37,211 bases of DNA from Desulfurococcales archaeon (GTDB lineage: Archaea; Thermoproteota; Thermoprotei_A; Sulfolobales; AG1). Shown here one piece after another: positions 1 to 7,930 of the stretch. Position numbers and translations under genes: made by a program. Below the pieces are notes generated by a model. The model saw only the letters and a list, made by a program, of their open reading frames with translations, did not search any database and had not been told where the DNA came from. How positions within the stretch are numbered: position 1 is the first letter of the stretch; each line of letters starts with the position of its first letter. The DNA lies in NCBI GenBank assembly GCA_015521765.1, contig WANO01000064.1, positions 1 to 37,211 of the forward strand, in the 5' to 3' direction.

Positions 1-158
1 CCGGAACCAATAAGCCTGCCACCAAGATAGAGAACACCGATAAACATGTAGACTATAAGCACTATAGAGACGAGCTCAGGGACCTCGCGGGCAATCACCC
101 TGAACTGAGACTCAACTATAGCTAGGTAAGGCCTAAGGCCTCTAAACAACGCTTTCAC
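1..158 (-). CDS. ABC-2 type transporter permease, N-terminal part (cut by window edge)
   Basis: An open frame runs off the left edge. It starts with GTG at 158-156 inside the end of the upstream ATPase gene, so the two genes overlap by 17 bases. The 52 visible residues have a basic start (VKALFRGLRPYLAIVESQF), a stretch resembling the amphipathic segment before the first helix of ABC-2 permeases (ending AREVPELVS), then a hydrophobic helix (IVLIVYMFIGVLYLGG). The overlap with an ABC-2 type ATPase and the layout of the N-terminus support a permease partner that exports an unknown substrate. Only the first membrane helix is in the window, so subfamily cannot be judged. Confidence 0.65.
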   Translation of the reverse strand, partial: MKALFRGLRPYLAIVESQFRVIAREVPELVSIVLIVYMFIGVLYLGGRLIGS

Positions 159-1116
159 CGCCTACAAGATCTATAAACACATCCTCTAAACTGGGCTCCC
201 TAACGCTAAGAGCAAGAACCTTAAAACCTCTATCCCTAAGCATACCGACCAACCTATCTACAGAAACATCCGAGGAGTCGGTGAGAGACGCCTTTAGATA
301 CATGATCCCGTCAACAACCCTCTCAACAACAAACTGCGGCGGGACCTTAGAGGGATCACCATACACCCTAGCCTCAACAACACGGGCCGCATTGCTCATT
401 CTCTTAAGCTCATCAACAGACCCCTGGGCTATAATCCTTCCAGATGATATTATAGCGATCCTGTCGCAGAGAACCTCAGCCTCCCACATGTTGTGTGTAG
501 TAACCATAACCGTTTTCCCTCTACTCGAGAGGTCCTTGATAACGGACCTAATCTTTCTGGCCGAAACAGGATCCAAACCCAAAGTGGGTTCATCCAAAAT
601 AACGACATCTGGATCATGAATCAAAGCTTTAGCTATAGATAGCCTAGCCTTCATACCCAAGCTATACTCCTCATAAAGCCTATCCCGGGACTCGCTAAGC
701 CCAACTAGATCTAGAAGATCATTAGCAACCCTCACAGAATCAGATCTAGACAACCCATATAGCATACCATAGTAAACAAGGTTCTCCCTACCAGTCAACT
801 TGCCATAGAAACCCTTATCAACACTAAGAACAACACCCAAAACCCTCTTAACCCTATCAGGCTCCCTAGTAACCGAGAAACCATCTATATAGCCATCGCC
901 AGAATCGGGGAGAAGAAGCGTTGAGAGAATCCTAACAGTAGTTGTTTTCCCAGCACCATTAGGGCCCAACAACCCAAAAATACTGCCCCTATCAACAGAG
1001 AAGGACACCCTATCAAGTGCTGTCACATCCCTTCGCACCTTCCTAAATAGCCCAAGCCTGATATATGTGGAGTACCTCTTCACAAGATCAACAGCCTCAA
1101 TAGACTTCCTACCCAT
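142..1116 (-). CDS. ABC-2 type transporter ATP-binding protein
   Basis: Cytoplasmic ATPase subunit expected to power the overlapping permease. Counting from ATG at 1116: Walker A GPNGAGKTT near residues 51-59, a degenerate signature YSLGMKARL near 151-159 (LSGGQ family), Walker B VVILDEP near 171-177, then the D-loop region LGLDP and a switch histidine in VTTHNMWEAE. The roughly 90-residue tail after the H-loop is common in the multidrug/NodI-like group. A GTG four codons upstream (1128) is also open, but ATG 1116 is preferred because AGGTG lies 9 bases before it and because the GTG would add only CCW-type residues. The position corresponding to the Q-loop reads SVDKGFY without an obvious glutamine. 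The substrate is unknown. Confidence 0.88.
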   Translation of the reverse strand: MGRKSIEAVDLVKRYSTYIRLGLFRKVRRDVTALDRVSFSVDRGSIFGLLGPNGAGKTTTVRILSTLLLPDSGDGYIDGFSVTREPDRVKRVLGVVLSVDKGFYGKLTGRENLVYYGMLYGLSRSDSVRVANDLLDLVGLSESRDRLYEEYSLGMKARLSIAKALIHDPDVVILDEPTLGLDPVSARKIRSVIKDLSSRGKTVMVTTHNMWEAEVLCDRIAIISSGRIIAQGSVDELKRMSNAARVVEARVYGDPSKVPPQFVVERVVDGIMYLKASLTDSSDVSVDRLVGMLRDRGFKVLALSVREPSLEDVFIDLVGGESVV

Positions 1117-1248
1117 CCAGCAACACACCTAGATTCCACGCAAGCTGGATATAGGATCTAAACCAGCTCTATAGCTGTAGTCCTCCATAGTAAAGTTGTG
1201 TACCCCAATAATAATTCTATCCATACCAACTATATAGCGGAGACCGAA

Positions 1249-2913
1249 ATGCTAAGCGAGTTATGCCCAAACACTCTGGAGACAAAAGTTGTTAGGGTTG
1301 AGCAGGCAGTAAGATGTGTGGATGACAGATCTGTGGTGGCTATATCAGGCTTCAACATGGCTACTACCCCGGAGTACCTTATAGTTAATCTCTATAAGCG
1401 CTATAGGGATACCGGGCATCCCAAAGAGCTGTTTATAGTTTCCGACGCTCTACCGGCTGTTCCCGATCGGGGTCTTGATCTAGTTGCTAAGGACATGTAT
1501 CAATCAAAGGAAAGCGAGTTCATTAGGGGGATACTTATACCCTACCTAGGATTCTCGCCATGGCTCCAGAAGCTGGTTAACGATAACCTGATAGAAGCCT
1601 ACGCCTGGCCCCTAGGTATTGTTGCCTACTGGTTTAGGGAAGTAGCCTCTGGACGTCCTGGGGTGCTTACCAAGATCGGGTTAGGCACATATCTAGATCC
1701 TAGGATCGAGGGTGGCGCTCTAAATCAAATAGCTAGAGAGAGGTCTACATGCAGGATAGACGTGATCACGATAGAGGGTGACGAATACCTATTCTATAGA
1801 GCGCCGAAGCCTACATACGCGCTTATTAGAGGATCTACAGCTGACGAGTTTGGGAACCTAACCCTTGAGGATGAGGGCATTAGGGGTACAGTACTGAATA
1901 TAGCGCAAGCGGTTAAGGCTAGACCGGATCAGGGTATAGTTATAGCTCAGGTTAGGTGGATCACTAGGGTAGGATCGCTAAACCCAAGGATAGTGGAGGT
2001 CCCGGGACCCCTAGTAGACTACGTGGTCCCGTCGCCTAAAGAGTATCATTGGCAGGCTGGATCATTCGAGTACGATCCCAGAGTCAGCCATAGGGTTATA
2101 CCACCAATATATAGAGAGCTTATAGAGGCTGCAGACATAGATAAACCAAGAGACTTTGAGATAGTTATAGCTAGAAGGGCCCTGCTGGAAATACTGAAGA
2201 TACTCAGGAGAAAGAGACCTCCAGCAGTAGTGAATCTTGGGGTAGGGATACCAGCACTCATATCAAGAATAGCCATAGAAGGCAACGTATCCAGCCTAAT
2301 AACCCCAGTGATAGAGTCAGGCCCGTGGGGAGGTCTGGCCCTTACCGGGATAAACTTCGGGTTAGCCATCAGCCCCTACGCACTGACAACGATACCAGAT
2401 ACCTTCTCTATTTTCGAGGGGGGAGTAATCGATGTAGCTGCACTGGGGTTCCTGCAGGTGGACTCCAAAGGTAATGTGAACCCGTCGGCGCTACCTGGAA
2501 GAATACCTGGCCCTGGAGGATTTCCCGTTATAGCTGGAGGATCGCCAAAAATAATATTCGCAGGTGGATTCACAGCAGGCAAGAGAGATATCAGGGTAGA
2601 AGATGGAAAGCTAAAGATAGTTAGGGATGGAGACATAATTAAATTCGTGGATAGAGTATACAAGATATTCTTCAACGGCGAATACGCACTGAAATACGGG
2701 AAGGAAGTAACCTACATTACTGAAAGAGCGGTATTTAAGCTAACCGAAGAAGGCCTTCAGCTGGTGGAGGTGGCTCCAGAGATAGATATCGAGAAACATA
2801 TACTGTCCAAGATGGAGTTCAAGCCCATAATAGGGAAAATAGATGTTATGGATAAAGAGATCTTCAGAGATAAACCTATAGATATGAGAGCGTTGATAGA
2901 CACCTATCTATGA
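1249..2913 (+). CDS. Family I CoA-transferase (acetate/propionate CoA-transferase-like), alpha-beta fused
   Basis: Single-chain CoA-transferase that moves CoA between an acyl-CoA and a free carboxylate through a glutamyl-CoA intermediate. The N-terminal half has the alpha-type opening (SVVAISGFNMATTPEYL) and the second half the beta-type domain (PAVVNLGVGIPALIS). The likely catalytic glutamate is in VIESGPWGG, codon 2314-2316, about residue 356. About 555 residues is normal to slightly long for the YdiF/propionate CoA-transferase group. I place the start at ATG 1249 because GGAG lies 6 bases upstream; GTG 1198 is an alternative that adds 17 unremarkable residues. It converges on the 2-oxoacid oxidoreductase gene, which would suit use of acyl-CoA made by that enzyme. 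Substrate preference cannot be read from the sequence. Confidence 0.85.
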   Translation: MLSELCPNTLETKVVRVEQAVRCVDDRSVVAISGFNMATTPEYLIVNLYKRYRDTGHPKELFIVSDALPAVPDRGLDLVAKDMYQSKESEFIRGILIPYLGFSPWLQKLVNDNLIEAYAWPLGIVAYWFREVASGRPGVLTKIGLGTYLDPRIEGGALNQIARERSTCRIDVITIEGDEYLFYRAPKPTYALIRGSTADEFGNLTLEDEGIRGTVLNIAQAVKARPDQGIVIAQVRWITRVGSLNPRIVEVPGPLVDYVVPSPKEYHWQAGSFEYDPRVSHRVIPPIYRELIEAADIDKPRDFEIVIARRALLEILKILRRKRPPAVVNLGVGIPALISRIAIEGNVSSLITPVIESGPWGGLALTGINFGLAISPYALTTIPDTFSIFEGGVIDVAALGFLQVDSKGNVNPSALPGRIPGPGGFPVIAGGSPKIIFAGGFTAGKRDIRVEDGKLKIVRDGDIIKFVDRVYKIFFNGEYALKYGKEVTYITERAVFKLTEEGLQLVEVAPEIDIEKHILSKMEFKPIIGKIDVMDKEIFRDKPIDMRALIDTYL

Positions 2914-3081
2914 TTAGAGGTCCCCAACCAGCTATCAAACGTAGGCTATAGTTAAGCCGAAAAGATGTTTGGGGAGACCTAATCTATATAACCATAAATA
3001 TATAGTTATCATTTATAGATCTCTTAGGATGATCTATAATCAGAAAAGTATTTCAGAAGAGTATTTTGTATCTGTGGAAAG

Positions 3082-5040
3082 CTACTTACCATCTCTAAGT
3101 ATAACTGTTTCCGCTCCTTCTTTAACTACTTTTTCAACAGCCATAACTACCTCGCTCTCGGTAATGGGCCTGCCAGTCCATTTCAGGGCTTTATGTTTGA
3201 TCAGTATACCTGTCTCCATAGCTATAACCCTTGCTGCTTGCCCAAGATAGTTGTTTTCTATATCAATAACTATTTTTGATCTCGATAGAACCTCCCTCAC
3301 GATATTTCTTGGGAACGGGCTGAACACCTTTATCTGGAGAAACTTAACGTTGTAGCCCCTGCTCTGAAGAGAATCCATAGCGTCTAGAACAGCTCCCTTC
3401 ACGCTCCCCCAGCCAACTATAGCTATGTCTGCATCGTGATCACCATAGAGTATAGCCCTCTCGGACTCAGGTATCTCTTTGTCTGCGAGCTCAAGCTTCT
3501 TGAGCCTCTTCTTATACATCTCATATCTTGTTACAGGATCCTCGGTTATATGGCCATACTCATCGTGCTCGTCACCAGTATACCATACAAGAGCTTTATG
3601 TACGCCTATCAACGCTCTGGGCGACACACCGTTATCCTGGAACTCGAATCTCGCGTATGATTTATTTTCGTTCTCGTCTGAAACCAGATGCCCCCTATCA
3701 ATACTTATTAGATCTCTTTTAGGCGGCTTAACCATCATCCAAGAGTTAGCCAGGTTCTTCTCAACCAAATGAATGACTGGAGTTTGATATCTTTCAGCCC
3801 AATTTAATGCTTTTACCGCGTCATAGATCGCTTCCTCATGATCACCTGAAGACAGTACTATTCTAGGAAACTCACCGTGTCCTGCTGACAATGCGAAAAG
3901 CAGGTCTGATTGGCTGTCCCTGGTTGGGAGCCCTGTGCTGGGACCTCCCCTCATGTAGTAGGTAACTACAACAGGGACCTCGTTAATGCCGGCCCAGCCC
4001 AGCCCCTCAACCATTAGCGAGAAGCCCGGGCCGCTTGTAGCTGTTGCTGCTCTAGCACCAGTCAATGCTGCACCCGTAGCCATGTTTATTGCTGCCATCT
4101 CGTCTTCTGCTTGGAAAACAACTATTCCTGCCCCCTTCAGTATTTCCGCTTCCTCGCTGAATTCTGGATCGATCTGAAGCTGCTCGTGGGCTTCAAGAAA
4201 GAAGCTTTCATCAGCTGCAGGAGTTATAGGATAGTATGTCTGGAAAGTTAAGCCTCCAAGGATCTTGCCTATGGCTATTGCTTCGTTTCCGTTCAGTATG
4301 GCCATAGGCTCCTTTCTAGCGTTATCATCCTTATTGCCCCCTATAACCTTATGGAATGGAGGGAAATTGCTCTTTACATAGTCATAGACTATATCCGCAA
4401 CAATGAGATTCTGCTCTACTGCCTTTGGCTTCCTTGCCCCGAAAACATCCTTTAGGCCTGATTCAAGATCTTCTCTTGGAAGGCCTATTAGAGCCGCCAC
4501 CGCACTCAAGACAACCGTATTTAGAAACCTCTGAACTATAGCTAGGGACTGCACATTTAGCTTCTTGGCCGCTTCCTCAAGCATCTGCTTATATGGGAGT
4601 GGATAGAGCTTAGCGTTTAGTTTTTCTTCTGCATACATTAAAGCCCCCTGCACACTAGGATCGTAGCCCTCCGACTTAAGCCTCTTTATCAGATGCTCCT
4701 TAGTGTCTGGCTCCATCATTGGCATAGCTACAATTTTCGTGTTTACGAATGAGGGATCATATATTATCGCTCCACCATCAACTATATCATCGAAATGTGT
4801 AGCTATAGACTCGGCATCAAGTCCAGCTACAATATCTACCTTGCTTCTAACGGATCTAACAGGCCTATCCCTGGCCCTAACCTGAAAATAGCTGTGTCTC
4901 CCCATGATATTTGAGAAGTACTCTCTTTTACCATACACATAGTATCCTGCTCTCGCTAAGGACCTGATAAATATCTGTGCAGCTGTTTCTATACCTCCAC
5001 CTTGGGGACCTCCTAGAATAACTTCAATCTCTTTAGCCAA
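3082..5040 (-). CDS. 2-oxoacid:ferredoxin oxidoreductase, fused gamma/alpha subunit
   Basis: Cytoplasmic enzyme subunit for oxidative decarboxylation of 2-oxoacids to acyl-CoA with ferredoxin reduction. Residues about 1-220 form the gamma domain (ILGGPQGGGIETAAQIF near 8-24). The alpha domain has the YPITP motif at 270-274, an AEDEMAAINMATGAALTGAR stretch and MRGGPSTGLPTR near 363-374, as in the 630-residue 'a' subunit of Sulfolobus-type enzymes. The start is TTG at 5040, with AGGTG seven bases upstream and a TATA-like element before it. The partner beta subunit, which binds thiamine pyrophosphate and the 4Fe-4S cluster, normally follows directly, but only 168 bases separate this stop from the convergent CoA-transferase, so no beta gene is linked here. 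Substrate range (pyruvate versus 2-oxoglutarate) is undecided. Confidence 0.93.
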   Translation of the reverse strand: MAKEIEVILGGPQGGGIETAAQIFIRSLARAGYYVYGKREYFSNIMGRHSYFQVRARDRPVRSVRSKVDIVAGLDAESIATHFDDIVDGGAIIYDPSFVNTKIVAMPMMEPDTKEHLIKRLKSEGYDPSVQGALMYAEEKLNAKLYPLPYKQMLEEAAKKLNVQSLAIVQRFLNTVVLSAVAALIGLPREDLESGLKDVFGARKPKAVEQNLIVADIVYDYVKSNFPPFHKVIGGNKDDNARKEPMAILNGNEAIAIGKILGGLTFQTYYPITPAADESFFLEAHEQLQIDPEFSEEAEILKGAGIVVFQAEDEMAAINMATGAALTGARAATATSGPGFSLMVEGLGWAGINEVPVVVTYYMRGGPSTGLPTRDSQSDLLFALSAGHGEFPRIVLSSGDHEEAIYDAVKALNWAERYQTPVIHLVEKNLANSWMMVKPPKRDLISIDRGHLVSDENENKSYARFEFQDNGVSPRALIGVHKALVWYTGDEHDEYGHITEDPVTRYEMYKKRLKKLELADKEIPESERAILYGDHDADIAIVGWGSVKGAVLDAMDSLQSRGYNVKFLQIKVFSPFPRNIVREVLSRSKIVIDIENNYLGQAARVIAMETGILIKHKALKWTGRPITESEVVMAVEKVVKEGAETVILRDGK

Positions 5041-5047
5041 ACGAGTA

Positions 5048-5052
5048 CACCT
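5048..5052 (-). promoter_or_regulatory. Ribosome binding site deciding a TTG start
   Basis: On the minus strand AGGTG lies seven bases before TTG 5040 of the 2-oxoacid oxidoreductase gene. It supports this unusual start, since no ATG or GTG is suitably placed before the conserved IEVILGG strand. Confidence 0.6.
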
Positions 5053-5080
5053 AATACATATTATAATTCTTTAATATGAA

Positions 5081-5090
5081 TTTAAATATT
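5081..5090 (-). promoter_or_regulatory. TATA-like element for the 2-oxoacid oxidoreductase gene
   Basis: Minus-strand AATATTTAAA sits about 45 bases before the TTG start. Initiation some 25 bases downstream would leave a short leader that contains the AGGTG site. Confidence 0.45.
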
Positions 5091-5122
5091 GTAGTTATTG
5101 ATAATACTTGATTTAACTCTAC

Positions 5123-5284
5123 CTACCTAATTTTAATTTTTCTAGTTCTTAAATTATAGCTCTTGCATCTCCTGCACTTTACAGCTCTAGGTGAGTTGAG
5201 GGCTCCACATCTTCTGCATATCTTCTTGTTTAGCACCCTGTTATATACTATATTCCACGTCTCTTGCTCGGCAAACATGCTCAT
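5123..5284 (-). CDS. rpl40e: Large ribosomal subunit protein eL40
   Basis: A 53-residue gene read from ATG 5284 to TAG 5123. The translation starts MSMFAEQETWNIVYNRVLNK and contains a zinc-ribbon of the form CRRCGA-x7-CRRC followed by a basic tail (SYNLRTRKIKIR), which matches archaeal eL40 from end to end (family consensus VFNKKICRRCGARNPPTAEKCRRC). ATG 5278 (third codon) is an alternative start. It lies 58 bases downstream of the nucleotidyltransferase-like gene on the same strand and has no obvious promoter of its own, so the two are probably co-transcribed. The gene is easy to miss because of its size. Confidence 0.95.
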   Translation of the reverse strand: MSMFAEQETWNIVYNRVLNKKICRRCGALNSPRAVKCRRCKSYNLRTRKIKIR

Positions 5285-5342
5285 TTCGGCTAACCTATAA
5301 TTCTATATTTTATGTGGAAAATATATTTAAACTCCTATATTT

Positions 5343-5909
5343 CTAGATCGATAAGCCAGACTTCCTCAACCTACCGATAATCTGAGCCTTATCATCCTCG
5401 AATAGACTTGCATACTTCTCTATACTATTTAGGCTTATATTGAGCTTCTTCCTCTTCAGTAGATTAATATATATAGCTAGCTCCTCAACAACCCCTTCAA
5501 CGCCAGATCGTGCCTTTAGAACTAGATACTGCTCCGGGGTCAACATCTTTAGATAGTATCCATCGATATTCATGACCCTTGCATCTTCAGCAAATTCTAT
5601 TGGAATATAGAAATCGTAGAAATTCTCGTATAGCTCGATGATGACTTCCTCGTCACGCACCTTATATATTATTGATGGGGTCCCCATATCAGTCTGACCT
5701 ATATCCCATCTCTTCTTAGAGGCCAACGCTCTCAGCTCGTCTTCGACAGCCATCGATGAGCCTTCATATATAAAAAGATCTAGATCATCATCAAACAGCC
5801 TCTCACCAAGGGCATATAGTATAGAGGTGTTACCTATAACGACAAATTTGAGCGATAAGGCATCTAGGCTTTTGAATATATCTATAAGATCATTGAGTTT
5901 ATAACCCAA
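5343..5909 (-). CDS. Nucleotidyltransferase-fold protein
   Basis: A 188-residue soluble protein. The N-terminal segment FVVIGNTSILYALGERL followed by DDDLDLFIYEG resembles the minimal nucleotidyltransferase core (Gly-x-Ser-like loop then an Asp-x-Asp metal pair), although the usual GS motif reads GN-TS. A third acidic strand may be VIIELYE near residue 92. The C-terminal part is helical and charged. The start is TTG 5909, a few bases after the expected transcription start from the TATA box at 5941-5950. It precedes eL40 and is likely in the same transcript. It could act on RNA, protein or a small molecule; a toxin-antitoxin role is possible for this fold, but I see no HEPN partner. Confidence 0.6.
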   Translation of the reverse strand: MGYKLNDLIDIFKSLDALSLKFVVIGNTSILYALGERLFDDDLDLFIYEGSSMAVEDELRALASKKRWDIGQTDMGTPSIIYKVRDEEVIIELYENFYDFYIPIEFAEDARVMNIDGYYLKMLTPEQYLVLKARSGVEGVVEELAIYINLLKRKKLNISLNSIEKYASLFEDDKAQIIGRLRKSGLSI

Positions 5910-5940
5910 CTAATATTCCCTGTATAATAACCATTGATAG

Positions 5941-5950
5941 GTTTATAAAA
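5941..5950 (-). promoter_or_regulatory. TATA box for nucleotidyltransferase-eL40 unit
   Basis: The minus strand reads TTTTATAAAC here, a near-consensus archaeal TATA box about 35 bases before TTG 5909. It would start transcription near 5920 and leave a leader of about ten bases. Confidence 0.55.
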
Positions 5951-6031
5951 GGAACAACCATCAAAACACGGAAATTCAGGGGCTTAAATAAATGATTAAT
6001 AATACTATATATTAAACAGGCATGGATTAAA

Positions 6032-7492
6032 ATGGCTAGCAACGCTATCGATAACGTCTATAACGATCTATTAAAAGCCATCGGAGAAAATAGGGTATCC
6101 AACGATCCTGTTGAAATAGGTCTACACATTGTCGATGCATCATCATATTACTTCGATTTAGATACACATGAATACAGAAACTATATACTGGTGAAACCCT
6201 CAAACGAAAGGGAGGTTGTAGAGACCGTAAGGACAGCGCTAAAGTATAGGATACCTATTATTCCTCAGGGATCATCAACAAGCCTAGCTATGGGATCCGG
6301 AGTAATCTATCTGGACGAGCTTCTCCAATACAGGGCTCTTAGATCCGCGATAATAGTTAATTTATCGAAAATGAATAAGATAGTAGATATACGCCCTACA
6401 GACCGTATCGCTGAAGTTGAGCCTGGAGTAAGAATAGATGATCTCAACACAAAGCTGAAAAGCTACTCGCTATTCTTTCCCATAGACCCTGCATCAGCGA
6501 GAGTTGCTAGCGTTGGTGGAGCGATTTCTACAGGGGCAGGTGGGTTAAGGGGTGCTCGATTTGGAACCATGAGGGATTGGGTTCTTGCGATTAGATTCGT
6601 TGATGGTTTAGGTAGAGTTCATAGTGTGGGTTGCTATACTATTAAGTGTAGGCAGGGGCTAGATCTAGCTAGGCTTTTTGTGGGTTCAGAAGGTGTTCTG
6701 GGAATAGTCACTAGGGCTGTACTTAAGCTGTGGCCTGCTCCTAGGCATGTGTATAGATTCTTAATGTTTTTCCACGATTTTCTAGACGCTTATAGGACGT
6801 TTATAGATATTAGATCTAGAAGGCAACCGCTAGTCGCCGAATACGTTGAGGATAGGATAGTTAAAATGATATCTGGATCCCTGGGATTGAAACTCCCATA
6901 CGCCCACATGCTGCTGATCGACATCGAACTAAACCTGCTAGATGAAAAGGCGCATATATACAAAACAGTATACGAAGAGGCGAAGAAGCATGGCGTGATA
7001 GAGATCCGTAGCTCCCTAAATGATGAGGAGGATTTCGAGAAGCTCTATATGATTAGGAGAAGCATGTTCCCATCTATACTGAGAATGAAGAGGAAGCCCC
7101 ATTTGATAGCCGAAGACACGGTTGTGCCTGTATCAAAGATCCCTGAATTCGTGGAGCGTGTTAAAGCTATCGAAAAGGAACATGGCGAAGACGTTCTTCT
7201 AGGCGGTCATCTTGGAGATGGCAATCTGCATCCCCATGTTGAGTGCGATCTTAACGATCCCGAGGATAGAAGGAAAGCTATGGATATAGCTGCAAAGATA
7301 GCTGTGAGTGCTTTGAAGCTCATGGGTAGTGTGAGCGCTGAGCATGGTATTGGATCCCTTAAGCTAGATCTACTTATAAAGGAGCTTAAATTCAAAAACT
7401 CTATCCACTCACTAGATCTTATGAAAGGCATCAAGAAGGTTTTCGATCCATACAACATCCTGAATCCCGGAAGGGTGATCCCCCCTGACTGA
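6032..7492 (+). CDS. FAD-linked 2-hydroxyacid oxidase/dehydrogenase (GlcD/D-lactate dehydrogenase family)
   Basis: A 486-residue flavoprotein. The N-terminal PCMH-type FAD-binding domain shows the pyrophosphate loop (IPQGSSTSLAMGSG), the VEPGVRIDDLN strand and SVGGAISTGAGGLRGARFGT with GSEGVLGIVT. The C-terminal cap domain has GGHLGDGNLHPH and SAEHGIGSLKLDLL, both diagnostic of the GlcD/LDH group, where the histidines sit near substrate and flavin. It probably oxidises glycolate, D-lactate or a related hydroxyacid and passes electrons to the small iron-sulfur protein encoded 22 bases downstream. ATG 6032 follows a TATA-like CTATATATTA about 25 bases upstream, so a leaderless or nearly leaderless message is likely. 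The substrate is not decided by sequence. Confidence 0.92.
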   Translation: MASNAIDNVYNDLLKAIGENRVSNDPVEIGLHIVDASSYYFDLDTHEYRNYILVKPSNEREVVETVRTALKYRIPIIPQGSSTSLAMGSGVIYLDELLQYRALRSAIIVNLSKMNKIVDIRPTDRIAEVEPGVRIDDLNTKLKSYSLFFPIDPASARVASVGGAISTGAGGLRGARFGTMRDWVLAIRFVDGLGRVHSVGCYTIKCRQGLDLARLFVGSEGVLGIVTRAVLKLWPAPRHVYRFLMFFHDFLDAYRTFIDIRSRRQPLVAEYVEDRIVKMISGSLGLKLPYAHMLLIDIELNLLDEKAHIYKTVYEEAKKHGVIEIRSSLNDEEDFEKLYMIRRSMFPSILRMKRKPHLIAEDTVVPVSKIPEFVERVKAIEKEHGEDVLLGGHLGDGNLHPHVECDLNDPEDRRKAMDIAAKIAVSALKLMGSVSAEHGIGSLKLDLLIKELKFKNSIHSLDLMKGIKKVFDPYNILNPGRVIPPD

Positions 7493-7514
7493 AAACAGAA
7501 ATGATCCATACAGG

Positions 7515-7847
7515 GTGGCGGAGACCGAATACAGCAAATGCGTATTCTGCGGCTTCTGCGAAAATACGTGCCCAACACTACACAGCACTGGTGAGCGCGG
7601 TTACGGTCCCAGAGGAAGGGTAAGGGTTGTAGGCCTTCTCCTGAAAGGCATTGTTACACCAAAAACAGTAGAGTATCTATATACATGCCTACTATGCTAC
7701 GCATGCCTTAAGCCATGCCCAGCAGGTGTAGATATCCCGAAGCTTGTTGTTGCCGGTAGACAGCTCTTAACCTCAAAATATAAGGAGCAAAACAGCAACA
7801 ATAATTTGAAGGCTGAAATGATGAGGCTCGAAAGGGCAGATGCGTGA
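7515..7847 (+). CDS. Small two-cluster [4Fe-4S] ferredoxin-like protein (N-terminal part of GlcF only)
   Basis: A 110-residue protein with two CxxCxxCxxxCP motifs: C9, C12, C15, C19 and C58, C61, C64, C68. It is likely to carry two 4Fe-4S clusters. Spacing and flanking residues match the N-terminal electron-transfer domain of GlcF/LutA-type subunits, but those proteins run to about 400 residues with two Cys-rich CCG domains, which are absent here; the frame ends with a charged tail and the next gene begins 83 bases on. The gene starts with GTG and follows the oxidase by 22 bases, so the two are one transcription unit. It probably relays electrons from the flavoprotein to a soluble or membrane acceptor. 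Confidence 0.85.
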   Translation: MAETEYSKCVFCGFCENTCPTLHSTGERGYGPRGRVRVVGLLLKGIVTPKTVEYLYTCLLCYACLKPCPAGVDIPKLVVAGRQLLTSKYKEQNSNNNLKAEMMRLERADA

Positions 7848-7930
7848 AGAGCCCGCGCAGGTCTGATCAGTAGCTAATAAATACAACAAATATTTTTAAC
7901 TTCTATCTCGCTATATACATATGATGACAT

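Noticed and set aside
142-1116. This ATPase as the missing partner of the Dpp-like permeases
   Set aside because: It overlaps its own ABC-2 permease gene and belongs to the exporter type; family 5 importers use DppD/DppF-type ATPases.
2969-3250. A forward open frame of 93 codons
   Set aside because: Most of it is antisense to the end of the 2-oxoacid oxidoreductase gene, and the rest has no ribosome site or recognisable domain.
7918-7930. ATGATGA before the AbrB-PhoU gene as a C box
   Set aside because: No D box or stem follows within guide-RNA distance outside the coding region; it is better read as leader sequence.
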